The translations under genes and the position numbers were made by a program. From NCBI GenBank assembly GCA_963082975.1, contig OY720348.1:19273146-19337145 (forward strand): 64,000 nucleotides of DNA, read 5' to 3'. The notes under the pieces are model-generated. The model was given only the letters and a program-made list of their open reading frames with translations. It made no database searches and was not told where the DNA came from. Of the stretch, positions 1 to 9,743 are shown piece by piece. How positions within the stretch are numbered: the stretch's first letter is position 1; every line of letters begins with the position of its first letter. The DNA is from Labia minor (lineage: Eukaryota; Arthropoda; Insecta; Dermaptera; Spongiphoridae).

Positions 1-787
1 AAACTCCTTTACCCTAAATATGGCCGAAATTATTTTACTCTCCCAATTTTGGCATTGAACTCACTTACTATAATTTTATTATTATAATTTAAGATTCCTT
101 TTACCAAGGATTTTAATTTCTCATAAAATGCACCTTTAATTTCTCTCTTTTTATCTTCTGTAGATGTAGTGTATGAACATTAGTTATTGTTATGGTTATC
201 CTTGTGGAACTAAAATGGATTTTTAATAATGAAACACCTGTCTTGGTGTCTTTGAGCATAAAGTATACTTACTACCCGACATCTCTCAATCCTCCCTTCT
301 AACTCCCATCTAACTTCCGGTAACGCAATTATCTTTATTTTTGGCATTCGATTATTAAATTTTGGAATACCCTTTGCTTATATAAACTCTGTACATTTAA
401 TGTTTCCAATTTTAATTAGCTTAATTTATTAATTAAACGTCTCTGTGAAGTGGTTCATGATTTTGTTTTATTTTTTGGGGCGAAGAGTCGTCCAATTCAC
501 CAAATCGGGGGAGAAAGACTGTAATAAAAAGAACTATTTACATATTCAATTAAAACAAATGAAACAAAAAAAAAAGTAATCAATTATAGAATCAATTAAT
601 TAAATATTTAATTAATCAATCAGACATCTAGAATACAATATATTTTAAATAAAAATATAAATATATACATATGTAACTACACCTATGCAATATTTATTTT
701 TTGTTAATTTTATGAATTTTTTGATTTTTGGAATATGCCCCATTGTGGCATCTTTTTTTTTGTAAATTAATTATATAATCTTATATC
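1..787. other. AT-rich DNA, no gene seen
   Basis: No open frame of coding character, splice-flanked exon or recognisable repeat end was found. The stretch is mostly TA-rich simple sequence. It lies upstream of the dpr exons and may be dpr intron. Confidence 0.5.
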
Positions 788-870
788 TAAGTGCACTTGG
801 GGAAGTTCGATCCCTTGATCTCTAGATAGACGGACGAATATTATAATCAATAAGCTACCATCCTGATGAA
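788..870 (-). repeat. tRNA-derived SINE head
   Basis: Read on the minus strand, the block has a box A-like TAGCTTATTGATTATAATA and, about 30 bases on, a T-arm-like GGGATCGAACTTCCC that matches a pol III box B. This arrangement is typical of arthropod tRNA-derived SINEs. No poly-A tail was identified and the body is short, so it is a fragment. A true tRNA gene is unlikely because the acceptor stem does not close. Confidence 0.45.
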
Positions 871-1381
871 CTATTGAATATTTCCTATATTACAAAAAAA
901 ATATTAAATTTATTTATTAAAAGTTGACGCGCCAGCTATTACATAACTAGTAGTCACGTGGATACTAACTAAGAATATCAACTTATTAATTAATAAGTTA
1001 AATTAATTAATTAATATTATTATAATTATTTTTCAATCCTCTTAAAAGTTTAAATTCTTTCAATTTGGGAAATAAAGTGACAGAATATATATATAGTACC
1101 TGGAACACACCGAGCTAGATTAAATTAAAAGACAAAACATTAAAAAATTGTTTTTAAAATATCATAAATAAACTTATATAATGTTTGCAAGAAAAAATAC
1201 ATTTAAAATTTTTTTTATTTGTGACGTCATATAAATTTAAATTAAGAAAAAACTAATGAAGATGATTATTCTCCAGACTAAAAAATAGAGATCGATTTGT
1301 CTTTATAAAAATTATGTATGGTGTGAATTTCAAAAAAATCCTTTGAGCGGTTAATTAATAAATTAATTCTAAAATGTACAA
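871..1381. repeat. AT-rich DNA with a family D fragment
   Basis: From about 1200 the sequence matches the inner part of repeat family D (a GTGACGTCATATAA motif, then an AAACTAATGAAGATGAT block), shared with 15230-15360 and, inverted, with 20700-20830. A relative of the ACCTGG...CACCGAG module lies near 1098. No gene is seen. Confidence 0.5.
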
Positions 1382-1391
1382 ATATATATAT

Positions 1392-1460
<69 letters not shown>
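1382..1460. repeat. (TA)n/(CA)n microsatellite
   Basis: A run of alternating TA flanks a short CA tract and continues for about 80 bases. The only open frame across it is a Tyr-Ile repeat artefact. Confidence 0.95.
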
Positions 1461-1463
<3 letters not shown>

Positions 1464-1562
1464 CCTGGTTCACCGAGCCGCCGTTCATTAAAAAAATATT
1501 ATTCCTTATTATCGGGTTTGCCTAGTAATATTAATACCTGGTTAACCGAGTCGCCGCTCAAA
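1461..1562 (+). repeat. Pair of ACCTGGTTCACCGAG modules
   Basis: Two copies of a short module beginning ACCTGGTT and continuing CACCGAGCCGCCGTTC (the second diverged) lie about 72 bases apart. The same module recurs at 40260, 43908, 44107, 44180 and 44413, and inverted near 43770, always close to family D sequence. It is probably a terminal or subterminal part of that mobile family. Confidence 0.6.
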
Positions 1563-1654
1563 TAATAAAAAACAAATTAAAATTAAATAAAAATCAAAAC
1601 GTTGTAGGTAATGACCCTCTTCCGGTTGATCTACATTTTTCAAAAGTTAATAAA

Positions 1655-2299
1655 AAATAAGTTGACCTGTGGCCAGGTCCGAACCGACCGACGGTTTGAA
1701 ATAAATTAATTTCCAGCTACAGAAACAATTTCAAATAATTTTAATATATCTATTAATGTAATAAAAAACAGAAATGGATATAACATAAATATTTTTAATT
1801 TTATTTTATTTATAATATATAGCTGAAGTAGCCGGCGTTACCCGAGGCTGTGACGTCATGAAGGGCTGGGTGACGTCATATAATTTTAAATTAAGAAAAA
1901 CATAATGAAGATGATTTTTCCCGAGGATAAAATCAATACATTCGTGGTGATATGTAAAAAAATCTCCTTATGTGAAATTTGGTGCGAAAATAACCCTTCC
2001 CTTCTTATCGTCGATCGCTAATACTACCACTTCCGGTTTCCGGATTTGCACCAAAAGTTGATCAATTCATCCCACTGATGCATTAAGTAAATATACCAAA
2101 TTTCATCAAAATCCGTTAAGCCGTTCAGGCTGTACACATCTATACGGACGGACAGACGGACGGACAGACGGACAGACATCATGCTAAAAATACTTTTTTC
2201 TGTTAAGAAAATGCATGATTCGTGGAGATATGTAAAAATCTCCACATGTGAAATTTGGTGTGAAAACAATACCTCCCTTACTATCGTCGGTCGGTAATA
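1655..2299 (+). repeat. Repeat family B, copy 1
   Basis: A ~650-bp interspersed repeat. It starts TTGACCTGTGGCCAGG, passes through two TGACGTCAT motifs, a block with CACTTCCGGTTTCCGG and a run of ACGGACAG units, and ends with a GTGGAGAT/ATCTCCAC hairpin and a TCGTCGGTCGGTAA end. Further copies lie at 26215-26867, 28466-29755 (interrupted) and 30788-31425, with end fragments at 2515-2655 and 37565-37730. No coding capacity is visible, so it is non-autonomous. The class is unknown. Confidence 0.8.
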
Positions 2300-2302
2300 A
2301 CA

Positions 2303-2470
2303 AACCAAATTTCATGATTCTAGCTCAAACCATTTTCGCGTAATCTTGTCTATATACATACACACAGACATTTTTCTCAACCTTAGTGAAAATGATTCAG
2401 GAACCTTCAAAACGTATAAAAACATCAAAATCTCAACATCGATAATTTTTGTGATCGCAAAGTATGGCCT
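2303..2470 (-). repeat. Repeat family A, end fragment
   Basis: Matches the TGTGTGTATGTAGACAAGATTA region and the GATCACGAAAATTTTC-type end of family A, inverted relative to 24248. It abuts family B copy 1. Confidence 0.7.
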
Positions 2471-2514
2471 GTGGATATAAGATAATATATATTTCGTAAT
2501 TTTATTTCAAGATG

Positions 2515-2655
2515 TACACGTCAATACGGACACACAACGGACGGACGGACAGACAGACGAACAGACATCATGCTAAAAATACTTTTAACTATTAACAAAA
2601 TGGATATGTAAAAATCCCCACATGTGAAATGTGGTTCCTATCGTCGGTCGGTAAA
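2515..2655 (+). repeat. Repeat family B, 3' fragment
   Basis: Carries the ACGGACAGAC tandem units, the CATCATGCTAAAAATAC core and the final GTCGGTCGGTAA. The same fragment precedes the zinc-finger locus at 37565-37730, so it was already present when that locus duplicated. Confidence 0.75.
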
Positions 2656-2897
2656 AATGTAATTTGTCGACAGCAGCACCATCTAATAATCTCTCAATTA
2701 AATACACATAAGGTTTCCGGAAGTCAAATTTGCGTGTCATCCACCTAGTTGCTATCTTAAAGACAAATATTTGATTGATATTTTAATTGTGTAAATCAAA
2801 ATCAAAATTTGAAACGTTTATATCACAGACTAACTGGTTTATATTACTTATTACCTAGTAAATATTTTATAATTGATAATACATTAATCAATTCAAA
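2656..2897 (+). repeat. Duplicated 5' flank of the zinc-finger locus
   Basis: Collinear with 37731-37955 over its length with small indels; both contain CATCTAA, TTTCCGGAAGTC and ATTACTTATTACCTA blocks. It is the promoter-side flank of the broken gene copy that follows. Confidence 0.7.
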
Positions 2898-3632
2898 ATG
2901 GATCTTTATTCACAAGGAGACACAAAATATCCAATATATATAGGTTATATTTTATTTCTATGTTTTTTTCATTTAAAGTGATGTTAATTGTCACTAAGAT
3001 TATTTTTTTAAATATTATTTGTAAGTATAAAAAATATTATTTTAAACTGAATTAAATATTATTTTAAATGGGATTAAATATTTTTTGAATAAAAATAAAA
3101 TATCTTTTAAGGCTAAATTAAATATTTATTTATTTCGTTAACAATATTACCGGTAATTTTTATTTCTCTGTTTTTTTTTCATCGAAAGTAATGTTAATTG
3201 TCACTAAAATTATTTTTTTTAATATTATTTGAATTGAATTATAAAATAGTTAGATATATAAAATTATAATGATTTAAAATAACGAAAACAATTCTTTTTT
3301 TTAGGTCCTCTATATTCTTGTGTTTATTGTCATACGAACTTTATAAGTGAGGAATTTTTATCTAAACATATAAAAAAATATTTTCAATTTTCAAAAATGA
3401 TGTAAAACTTAAAAAGGATACTGAGAAATATTTAGACGAAAAATTTAAAGAAGGAACTGTTTCAAACCATACAGAAGACAGGCGTTTTAAATGTAATTAT
3501 TTTAAAAAGAAATTTAATCATAAATCTCATTTAAATGAACATTTATTAATTCAAACAGGAGAAAATCCTTTTCAATGTAGTTATTGTGAAAAGAAATTTA
3601 ATCGGAAATCAACTTTAAATAGACATTTATGA
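2898..3632 (+). pseudogene. Truncated C2H2 zinc-finger gene copy
   Basis: This is a partial copy of the intact zinc-finger gene at 38450-39863. Exon 1 (2898-2943) starts at ATG and ends in a GGTTAT donor. Exon 2 starts at 3305 after a TTTTTTTTAG acceptor, in the same phase. The N-terminal Cys-x2-Cys finger is kept. A 16-bp deletion between two copies of TAAAAAAAT (around 3375-3390) then shifts the frame and brings a stop within a few codons. The remains of two or three finger units follow. The homology stops near 3629-3632, where a minus-strand non-LTR fragment begins. No working protein can be made from this copy unless another start is used downstream. Confidence 0.8.
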
Positions 3633-3945
3633 ATCCTATTCCCAAATACTCTAAATCTAGTCTCGTTTCCTAATGTCATAGTCCATGCCTCACACCCATA
3701 TAATACAACCGGCAAAATAATTGTTTTATATATTTTAATTTTTATCCTTGCTTTAAATTTTTCTCGAATATTATTATCATTCGTTATTACATAACCTAAG
3801 TATTTAAATTTTTCTACAATTCTATATTTTGTATGTTAAGACTTTGTGTGTTAATACTATTCCTCTCTGTCACTAAATACTTTGTCTTAGCAGTCCCACC
3901 TCTTTTCCTGCTTCGATTAATTTTTATACGCTATCTTTAATTGTC
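3629..3945 (-). mobile_element. Non-LTR retrotransposon fragment (post-RT region)
   Basis: On the minus strand, broken frames encode a KTKYL motif and a later LPVVLYGCEAW motif, which follow the catalytic core of RTE/CR1-like reverse transcriptases. Stops and frameshifts interrupt it. It sits immediately 3' of another fragment of the same family and truncates the zinc-finger pseudogene. Confidence 0.65.
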
Positions 3946-4450
3946 TATCTATCTCTGTGACTCTACGGAACTCGAAAGTTCTTAGCCGCAGCAACCACAC
4001 CCCTCCAAATATTCCTATTCTGAGCCACAACCTTCCAGTCCCTATCCTCTCCCATCTCTCTTACATCCTTTCCCACATTATCCACCCACCGCGTCCTTGG
4101 TCTTCCAAGCGGGCGTTTCTCACTCGGTCCCCCTCCCCCCATATATTTTTCGCCATTCTTTCCTCCCCATCGCAGCCTTCTCGATTTTATAATTCCGACT
4201 ATATCTGGAGATGTATAGAGTTCATGCAATTCCTCGTTATGCAGTCTCCGCCATTCCCCGGTGACCTCATCTTTCTTTGGCCCATAAATGCTTCGCAGAA
4301 TCCTATTCTCAAATACTCTAAATCTAATCTCGTCACCTAAGGTCATAGACCATGCCTCACTCCCATATAATACAACCGGTAAAATAATTGTTTTATATCT
4401 TTAATTGCCGAATCTCCTATTATATTTAAGTCGTCTGCATAATCTAATAT
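3946..4450 (-). mobile_element. Non-LTR retrotransposon 3' fragment with a YADD remnant
   Basis: An open stretch of 127 codons (4346 to 3963, minus) encodes the familiar C-terminal tail of RTE-like elements: HNEEL, then GRPRTRWVDNVGKDV, then AQNRNIWRGVV. Upstream (4428-4448, minus) a YADD catalytic box survives, but the sequence between the box and the tail is deleted. After the stop the element ends in a GATAGATAG-type tail rather than poly-A. Related pieces lie at 8765, 9165, 41797 and 62475. The clade (RTE or a relative) is inferred from the tail only. Confidence 0.75.
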
Positions 4451-5056
4451 TTGAATTTTTAATTAAATAAATATGAAATGGCTCAATGAAAGCATGTGTT
4501 GTGCTAACATAACTAATTAAGATTCATGTTCATTTAATTTTAAGGATAGTTTATTATAAACAAAATCTATTTAACAATATTACAAAAGAATATGAGAACA
4601 AGAAATTGTTACCAAAGAATTCGAGCATAAGTAATATTTTTTTTCAATTATTTTGTTTATATCTTTTTTTTTTTTAAATATTCGTTTCTTTATTAAATTG
4701 TTTTAATTGATTAAAAGAATTTTTTTGAAAATAAATAATATTTGGGTATTTTTTGTGTATATTCTCTCCCACTTTTTTTTCATATTTGCTATTTTTACTA
4801 AAAATGCAAAGAAGGCAGAAGAATACACTGATTATGTGTCTTGTTCATCAGTCATTGGTCCAATAAATGTGCATTTTCTGAGCTATGTTCCTAGTAAAAT
4901 TGAAATGAATAGTTAAAATTATTTGCCCAAAAAAGATTTAGCCAAATGGCTTTTGTCTAGGCAAATCCTATTTTCTAGTCAAATTGAAATAAAATAATAT
5001 GTGAAGCTATTTGGCCAGGCAAATGCTATTTTCCTAAAATTGGCATTTGCCTATGA
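4451..5056. other. AT-rich DNA, no gene seen
   Basis: Poly-T runs and several GGCAAAT / TTTGCC repeats near 4920-5050 are visible. No coding or structural signal was found. Confidence 0.45.
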
Positions 5057-5174
5057 TAGGGGTGTCAAACTCATAGGCAAAAAAACATTTTACCTTTTTT
5101 TTTTTTTAAGAGACAGATTGAAAATTTTTCAAAAAAGTCGAAAGTGGTCGCGGGCCGCGAGTTTGACACCCCTG
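5057..5174. mobile_element. hAT MITE, 118 bp
   Basis: The ends are AGGGGTGTCAAACTC and GAGTTTGACACCCCTG, a terminal inverted repeat of the hAT (Charlie-like) type. It is flanked by GCCTATGA (5049-5056) and GCCTACGA (5175-5182), an 8-bp target duplication with one mismatch. There is no coding capacity. Confidence 0.85.
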
Positions 5175-5583
5175 GCCTACGATATATATATATATATATT
5201 GTAAATATATACATATATTATGTAGTATAGAATTTAATATTTATAAACAAAAATAAAAATCACCCCGAATTCAATGAATGACGAGGCTCTCATTTATTGC
5301 CCAGTTTAGAGTAGGAAACCGAGAGATATTGGAAATCCAGGGTCTATTATGTCCGTGCGAGACTGTGTGTGAGATTGAAAAGTTAATTCCATTTACTTGA
5401 TCGGCCAAAAAAAAAAAGAAATAGGAATCTAAAGATACTATTAAAAATAAATGAAGAAATTAATAGAAATCAAATGGAACTTTTTGGAAGAGATTTGATC
5501 AGACAAGAATGTAAATTAAATAATGATGACAAAATATTGAGATATTGATGAAATTTCTATATTTTGATGGGTTTTTTTTGATT
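5175..5583. other. AT-rich DNA, no gene seen
   Basis: A moderately less AT-rich patch (5260-5390) shows no Ig, kinase or transposase similarity that I can recognise. Confidence 0.4.
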
Positions 5584-5702
5584 CAGTGCCCGCTGTAGCA
5601 TTTACGGCGCCTCGGGTAATAGAATAAATTGCCGCCCCTATATTCGTAAAATTTATTACATTCATAACCAAAATGCTGCCCTCTAGAACAGGCCCTGTAG
5701 TG
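5584..5702 (+). mobile_element. hAT-like MITE of the CAGYGCCCG family
   Basis: Begins CAGTGCCCGCTGTAG and contains TAGAATAAATTGCCGCCCCT. Relatives are at 8196-8310 and, inverted, at 36633-36786. The right end is not sharply defined and I found no target duplication. Confidence 0.55.
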
Positions 5703-6489
5703 GTATATATATTTTATATATAATATATTTTTCATTCTTTATATATATAAAGAAAAATAGTATATTTAAAACAGTTTTTGAGGGATATTTTTTATCATTA
5801 CAAATATATATATATAAACCAATATATAAAAAGTAAAAAAAGAATAAAATTAAATATAAGTATATATAATTTCAAAAAAATATTTAATTACAAGATGAAA
5901 TATGAAGACAATGAAAATTATAATAAAAGTTAAAATTAATTTTAATATAAAAAAAATCATGATTTATGGGTAACGGGTAGATTATTTTCTATAATCCCAG
6001 TTGAAAAGATATCTACTTCAGGGAGTAGCATCCCTGCCCTTACGTGAGCTCATGATTTCTTTTCCACCCCCTCTTGCTTGGAAGAATCATGTCCTTTACC
6101 TCTCGACTCCTTTCAATTTTCATTTCCTTACTTACTCCCTCCCTGATCCCAAAAAAAATCAATTTTATTTGGATGAAGGAGAATACTTATTATAGATCAT
6201 TAAAAAGAAAAAAATAATTAATCTTCACTCTTAAAGAGACTCTTTAAAGAGTTTCTTATATATATTTAAATTACGTGCATTTTCTAGTCAGCAAAACCTC
6301 GTAATTTACTGACAAAGAGATGGCAAGAATTGTAAAATTGCTTCTTAAATGAATCATCGATAGAGTAGGTTGAGGAATGAAAATGTGTAAAGGGGTTTGC
6401 GTGAATAGGCCCTAATTTTCGCGAGATTCGCAGGTAAAGTTTCACTTTTCGTGGACATTATTCAACTATCCTTGTATTACAAATAAAAA
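5703..6489. other. AT-rich DNA, no gene seen
   Basis: Contains TA tracts, a palindrome around CTCTTTAAAGAG (6236-6250) and a pyrimidine-rich stretch (6050-6140). Nothing codes convincingly. Confidence 0.45.
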
Positions 6490-6546
6490 GTGAGGAGCTT
6501 GTTGGGTGATCAAGTTAAAACGCGCGAATTCGAATCTCAGCCAAAC
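6490..6546 (+). repeat. tRNA-like SINE head
   Basis: GAGCTTGTTGGGTGATC resembles box A and GAATTCGAATCTCAG resembles box B, spaced about as in a tRNA. A T-run and AT-rich DNA follow. A divergent SINE head is the likeliest reading. Confidence 0.35.
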
Positions 6547-7266
6547 ACAATTTTTTTGTAATTATTAAATATTTTTTTTTACAAATTTATTAATTAAATT
6601 AATTAAAAAGGCAAATGAAACTAATAATTATGTCAATTAATTTTTTGTTTTGTTATATTTGTATTTTTATAATTGTTATAAAATATGAACACTTTTGAGC
6701 AATGTTGCGGATGAAACTCACATAAAAACATTGAAAAAAGTTAATTTCACATCACGAACATTTTATAAACGAATAATTTTTTTTACAAATACATTTAATA
6801 TTATGAAGAGATCGAGAGAAAAACATAATTGATTAACTTTTTAAAATATTTCATGATTATCTGCTAATTTGGACCAAGCAAATTGTATCATATTTTTAAC
6901 TGAAATAACTGAGCCAACTAAAATAAGAAATAATTTCATATCGATCCTACAAAATTTTTTTTGTTGGTTGGGATATTTTTTGTTTAAATGCTGGAGCAGA
7001 TAATAAATAATACGTTAATGATTTGATAGCATCGTAACGCAAATTTAATTTTGCTTTTTCTCCGCCAATAATAACATCTGGACTGTTTTGAATTCGTTTA
7101 ATGATAATATTAACTTGTCTGTAAAAATAGAAATCACAGGGTTGACAAATTAGAGTTTATTTTGGAGGAATAAATTGTAAATTAAAGAAAATTTCCTTAT
7201 GCAATATTTCTAGGTCTCTTCTAGTTTAAGAGATAAATAAAGATTTTTTTTAAAGTTATTAAGCCT
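6547..7266. other. AT-rich DNA, no gene seen
   Basis: No open frame, splice-bounded exon or repeat end was recognised in this stretch. Confidence 0.45.
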
Positions 7267-7345
7267 TTAAGTAATGTTTTATTGACTAATTTACTAATTA
7301 TTCACTCTTTCACTAATTTTCGATTTTTTTTTGCTCCGAACTAGG
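7267..7345 (+). repeat. Repeat family E, partial
   Basis: The block AAGTAATGTTTTATTGACTA and the following CACTAATTTTCG are shared with 16782-16860. A different sequence with promoter character follows directly. Confidence 0.5.
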
Positions 7346-7490
7346 TGGCGCTGATTCACTGTATATAAAAGCCGGTAACGATCATTGTGAGTCATTCTTT
7401 TTGAGTCGGAGCAAGCGTACAGTACTTGGTAACGACTGCAGAATAAGTAGTTGAAAAGTTGTAATTTCTAAAATAAAGGCAAATATTAAA
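7346..7490 (+). promoter_or_regulatory. TATA-containing promoter-like block, possible LTR remnant
   Basis: A clear TATA box (TATATAAAA, 7362-7370) stands about 30 bases before TCATT/TCAGT-like initiator candidates and 110 bases before AATAAAGG. A TATA box followed at that distance by a poly-A signal is the layout of the U3-R part of an LTR. No TG...CA ends or target duplication were found, so a stand-alone promoter is equally possible. Confidence 0.35.
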
Positions 7491-8195
7491 TCAATAATAA
7501 TACGTATGCATTTTGTTTACCAAGAATTGAGCTAAGCTACTTTCAAAATCAGCAAAATTCTTTATAAAATTTGAAAGAGCCCACGTTCATTCCACATCAT
7601 TAGAAATGATTCGAATTGAAAAACAAACAATGTTCATTTTATTTTATACATCTTTACAAGACTTCAAAAAACATAATTAATGCGATTCAAGATATTTTTT
7701 AAATACAAAATTACAAACAAAAATTTACAAAACAAATTAATACTCTACCATATTTTGTATATGTGAAATGGATTTGAAGAAATCATAATGCCCCTGGGAT
7801 ATATATCGTGATAGGTCAATTATGTTCTTGAATTTTATCTTTGTGATTTGTGTGATATTTATAATCACTGGTGTCTTCAAACTTGGGTAATAAATTCATG
7901 AGTTTAAAATTTACGTTCTCATTTTCATTGATTGAAAATTTTAAATGGTTCATTTCAGACAAAACTCATTCAACATGTTTTTAATCAGTTTTAATGATTC
8001 TCTGTTAGAATTCTTAACCATTATAAAAATTCTAATAATTCTATCTTAATTCGAGTATAAATGCACTTAGGATACTAAAGATAAATAAAATATATAATTA
8101 TAGAACTTATGTGTCTAGAATGATAGTACTCGGAATTTAAGTAATCTTAAATCTGATAGACAACAAGAAGTTGTACATGAAACTAGGAATAACCC
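7491..8195. other. AT-rich DNA, no gene seen
   Basis: Presumably intron of the dpr gene. No coding or repeat signal was recognised. Confidence 0.4.
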
Positions 8196-8310
8196 AGCCC
8201 TGGGGAATAGAATAAATTGCCGCCCCTATATTCATAAAATGTATTTGATTCAAAACCAAAATTCCGCCTTTAAAATTGCCGCCCCGGACAAATGCCTGTT
8301 TTTTTTCCAA
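8196..8310 (+). mobile_element. hAT-like MITE fragment (CAGYGCCCG family)
   Basis: Shares AATAGAATAAATTGCCGCCC with 5620-5640 and ends near GCCGCCCCGGACAAATGCC, which matches the inverted copy at 36640-36690. Ends are incomplete. Confidence 0.5.
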
Positions 8311-8347
8311 CTAAAGTGTTTGACTATTCAAACAATCAATAAAATTG

Positions 8348-8350
<3 letters not shown>

Positions 8351-8381
<31 letters not shown>
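8351..8381. repeat. (TA)n microsatellite
   Basis: About 15 uninterrupted TA units stand just before the pyrimidine tract of the dpr exon acceptor. Confidence 0.95.
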
Positions 8382-8382
<1 letters not shown>

Positions 8383-8433
8383 CTTTCTTATCTTTTTTTT
8401 TTGTTGTTGATGTTTTTTACCCTTCTTTTTTAG

Positions 8434-8602
8434 ATCATCAATTATGATTCACCGAGAGGGGGAGTTTCTGTAATTACGGAAAAAGGTGAGATCACGACGA
8501 GTTTCCTGCTTATCCAGAAAGCAAGACCGTCCGACTCCGGTCATTATAGATGCAACCCAAGCAACGCTCAAAGCAAGAGTATCACTGTACATGTGCTCAA
8601 TG
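8434..8602 (+). CDS. dpr: dpr-family Ig protein, penultimate exon
   Basis: The exon follows a TTCTTTTTTAG acceptor and ends at a GTAAAA donor with one base of a split Gly codon. It encodes the C-terminal half of a second immunoglobulin domain: INYDSPRGGVSVITEKG, TTSFLLIQKA, the DSGHYRC motif with the Ig disulphide Cys, then a final strand SKSITVHVLNG. This combination is characteristic of the arthropod dpr (defective proboscis extension response) family of neuronal cell-surface receptors, which pair with DIP proteins in synaptic matching. That role is family knowledge. The first Ig domain and signal peptide are not in the window and must lie further left in large introns. It splices in phase to the exon at 10874. 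Which dpr paralogue this is cannot be told. Confidence 0.85.
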
Positions 8603-8764
8603 GTAAAATATTTCATTCTTTTTCTTAATTAATTGAAGGGAATTGTCATTTAAAAATGAATGTATTTTTTTTATAATAACCAGAAAAGATTTATTAGGGT
8701 TTTCATCATCATCCATGTTTATTTCAATTCAACATTTTTTTTTTTAAATAATTATTATAAGATA

Positions 8765-8850
8765 AAATTATAGTTCAAGAGAGGGACTTGGAGGAATGTG
8801 ATAACTATGGCCAAAAACTTTCGAGTTCCATAGAGCTACAGAGATAAAAT
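8765..8850 (+). mobile_element. Non-LTR 3'-end fragment
   Basis: GAGGGACTTGGAGGAATGTG through AACTTTCGAGTTCCATAGAGC matches the last coding part and 3' end of the RTE-like family at 3957-4050 (inverted). It lies in the dpr intron. Confidence 0.6.
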
Positions 8851-9164
8851 AGAATGATTATAAGATAAAAAAATTTAAGTTTTGATGAGTATAATAATTA
8901 GTAGGTTATTTAATTTAATATATGAACTTTAATATTATCAAGTAGCACATTATTCTCAACTTTAAACTCGAAATAATTAGTTTAGAAAATTGTTACTAAG
9001 AATATATAACAAAAATATAGAATATTATATATATATATATATATTCGAGAAGAGTTTAAATTAAGATTACAATCGGGTAGCGCCTGTTATTATGCAGTAG
9101 GCTTAGGTTGTTAAAATTATTATTTAAGTGAATCAAAATTAAAATATAGAAAATTATTATTTTT

Positions 9165-9597
9165 TCTGTTTGTATTGTATGGGTGTGAGGCGTGCGTGCT
9201 TAATGACTCTGAAAGACGAGAGTGGATTTAGAGTATTTGAAAATAGGGTTCTTCACAATATTTATGGGCGGGAGAAAGATGAAGTCAAATAGCGGAGACT
9301 GCATAACGAGGAATGACCTCTAAGCATCCCCGAACATAGTTAGGGTCATAATATCGAGAATGTTTAGATATACAGGACACGAGACAAGAACGAGGAAAGT
9401 CTTGTGAAAAAACTTATTTGTGGGGAAACCGATTGGGAAACGACCGGTTAAAAGACCATGGACAAGGTGAGTAGATAATGTAGGAAGGGACCTGAGGGAG
9501 ATAGGAGAGAATAGAAGTTGGATGGGATTAGCTCAGGATAGGGACGTTTGGAGAATTGTGGATGCTGCGACTAACAACTTTCGAGTTTTTTGAGTCA
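9165..9597 (+). mobile_element. Decayed RTE-like non-LTR 3' fragment
   Basis: Broken frames recall the tail of the element at 3957-4346: a GTGAGGCGTGCG start (the C-E-A-W region), then FENRVLHNIYG-like, HNEE-like, KRPWTRW-like and AQDRDVWRIVDAAT-like stretches, ending at a CTTTCGAG motif. Many stops and at least one frameshift are present. It lies in the last dpr intron, in the same sense as dpr. Confidence 0.7.
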
Positions 9598-9743
9598 TAT
9601 AGTATATATAATATATATATATTATAAATATATTTATTAATATTTAAATCAATCTTACAATTTATTATTGATTTGTAAATCTATTTTATTGATATATAAT
9701 TTAATAATTATAGTCATACATTTTAATTATTTTTTTCAATATA
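9598..9743. other. Short AT-rich stretch, dpr intron
   Basis: TA-rich simple sequence between the RTE-like fragment and the Tc1/mariner element. Confidence 0.5.

Noticed and set aside
788-870. Functional tRNA gene
   Set aside because: Box A and box B are present but the acceptor stem does not close and the anticodon arm is poor. A SINE head is likelier.
1374-1565. Open frame through the TA/CA microsatellite
   Set aside because: It translates to a Tyr-Ile/Thr-His repeat and has no splice or start context.
3957-4340. Plus-strand 127-codon frame
   Set aside because: Antisense shadow of the non-LTR C-terminal tail on the minus strand, which has recognisable motifs.
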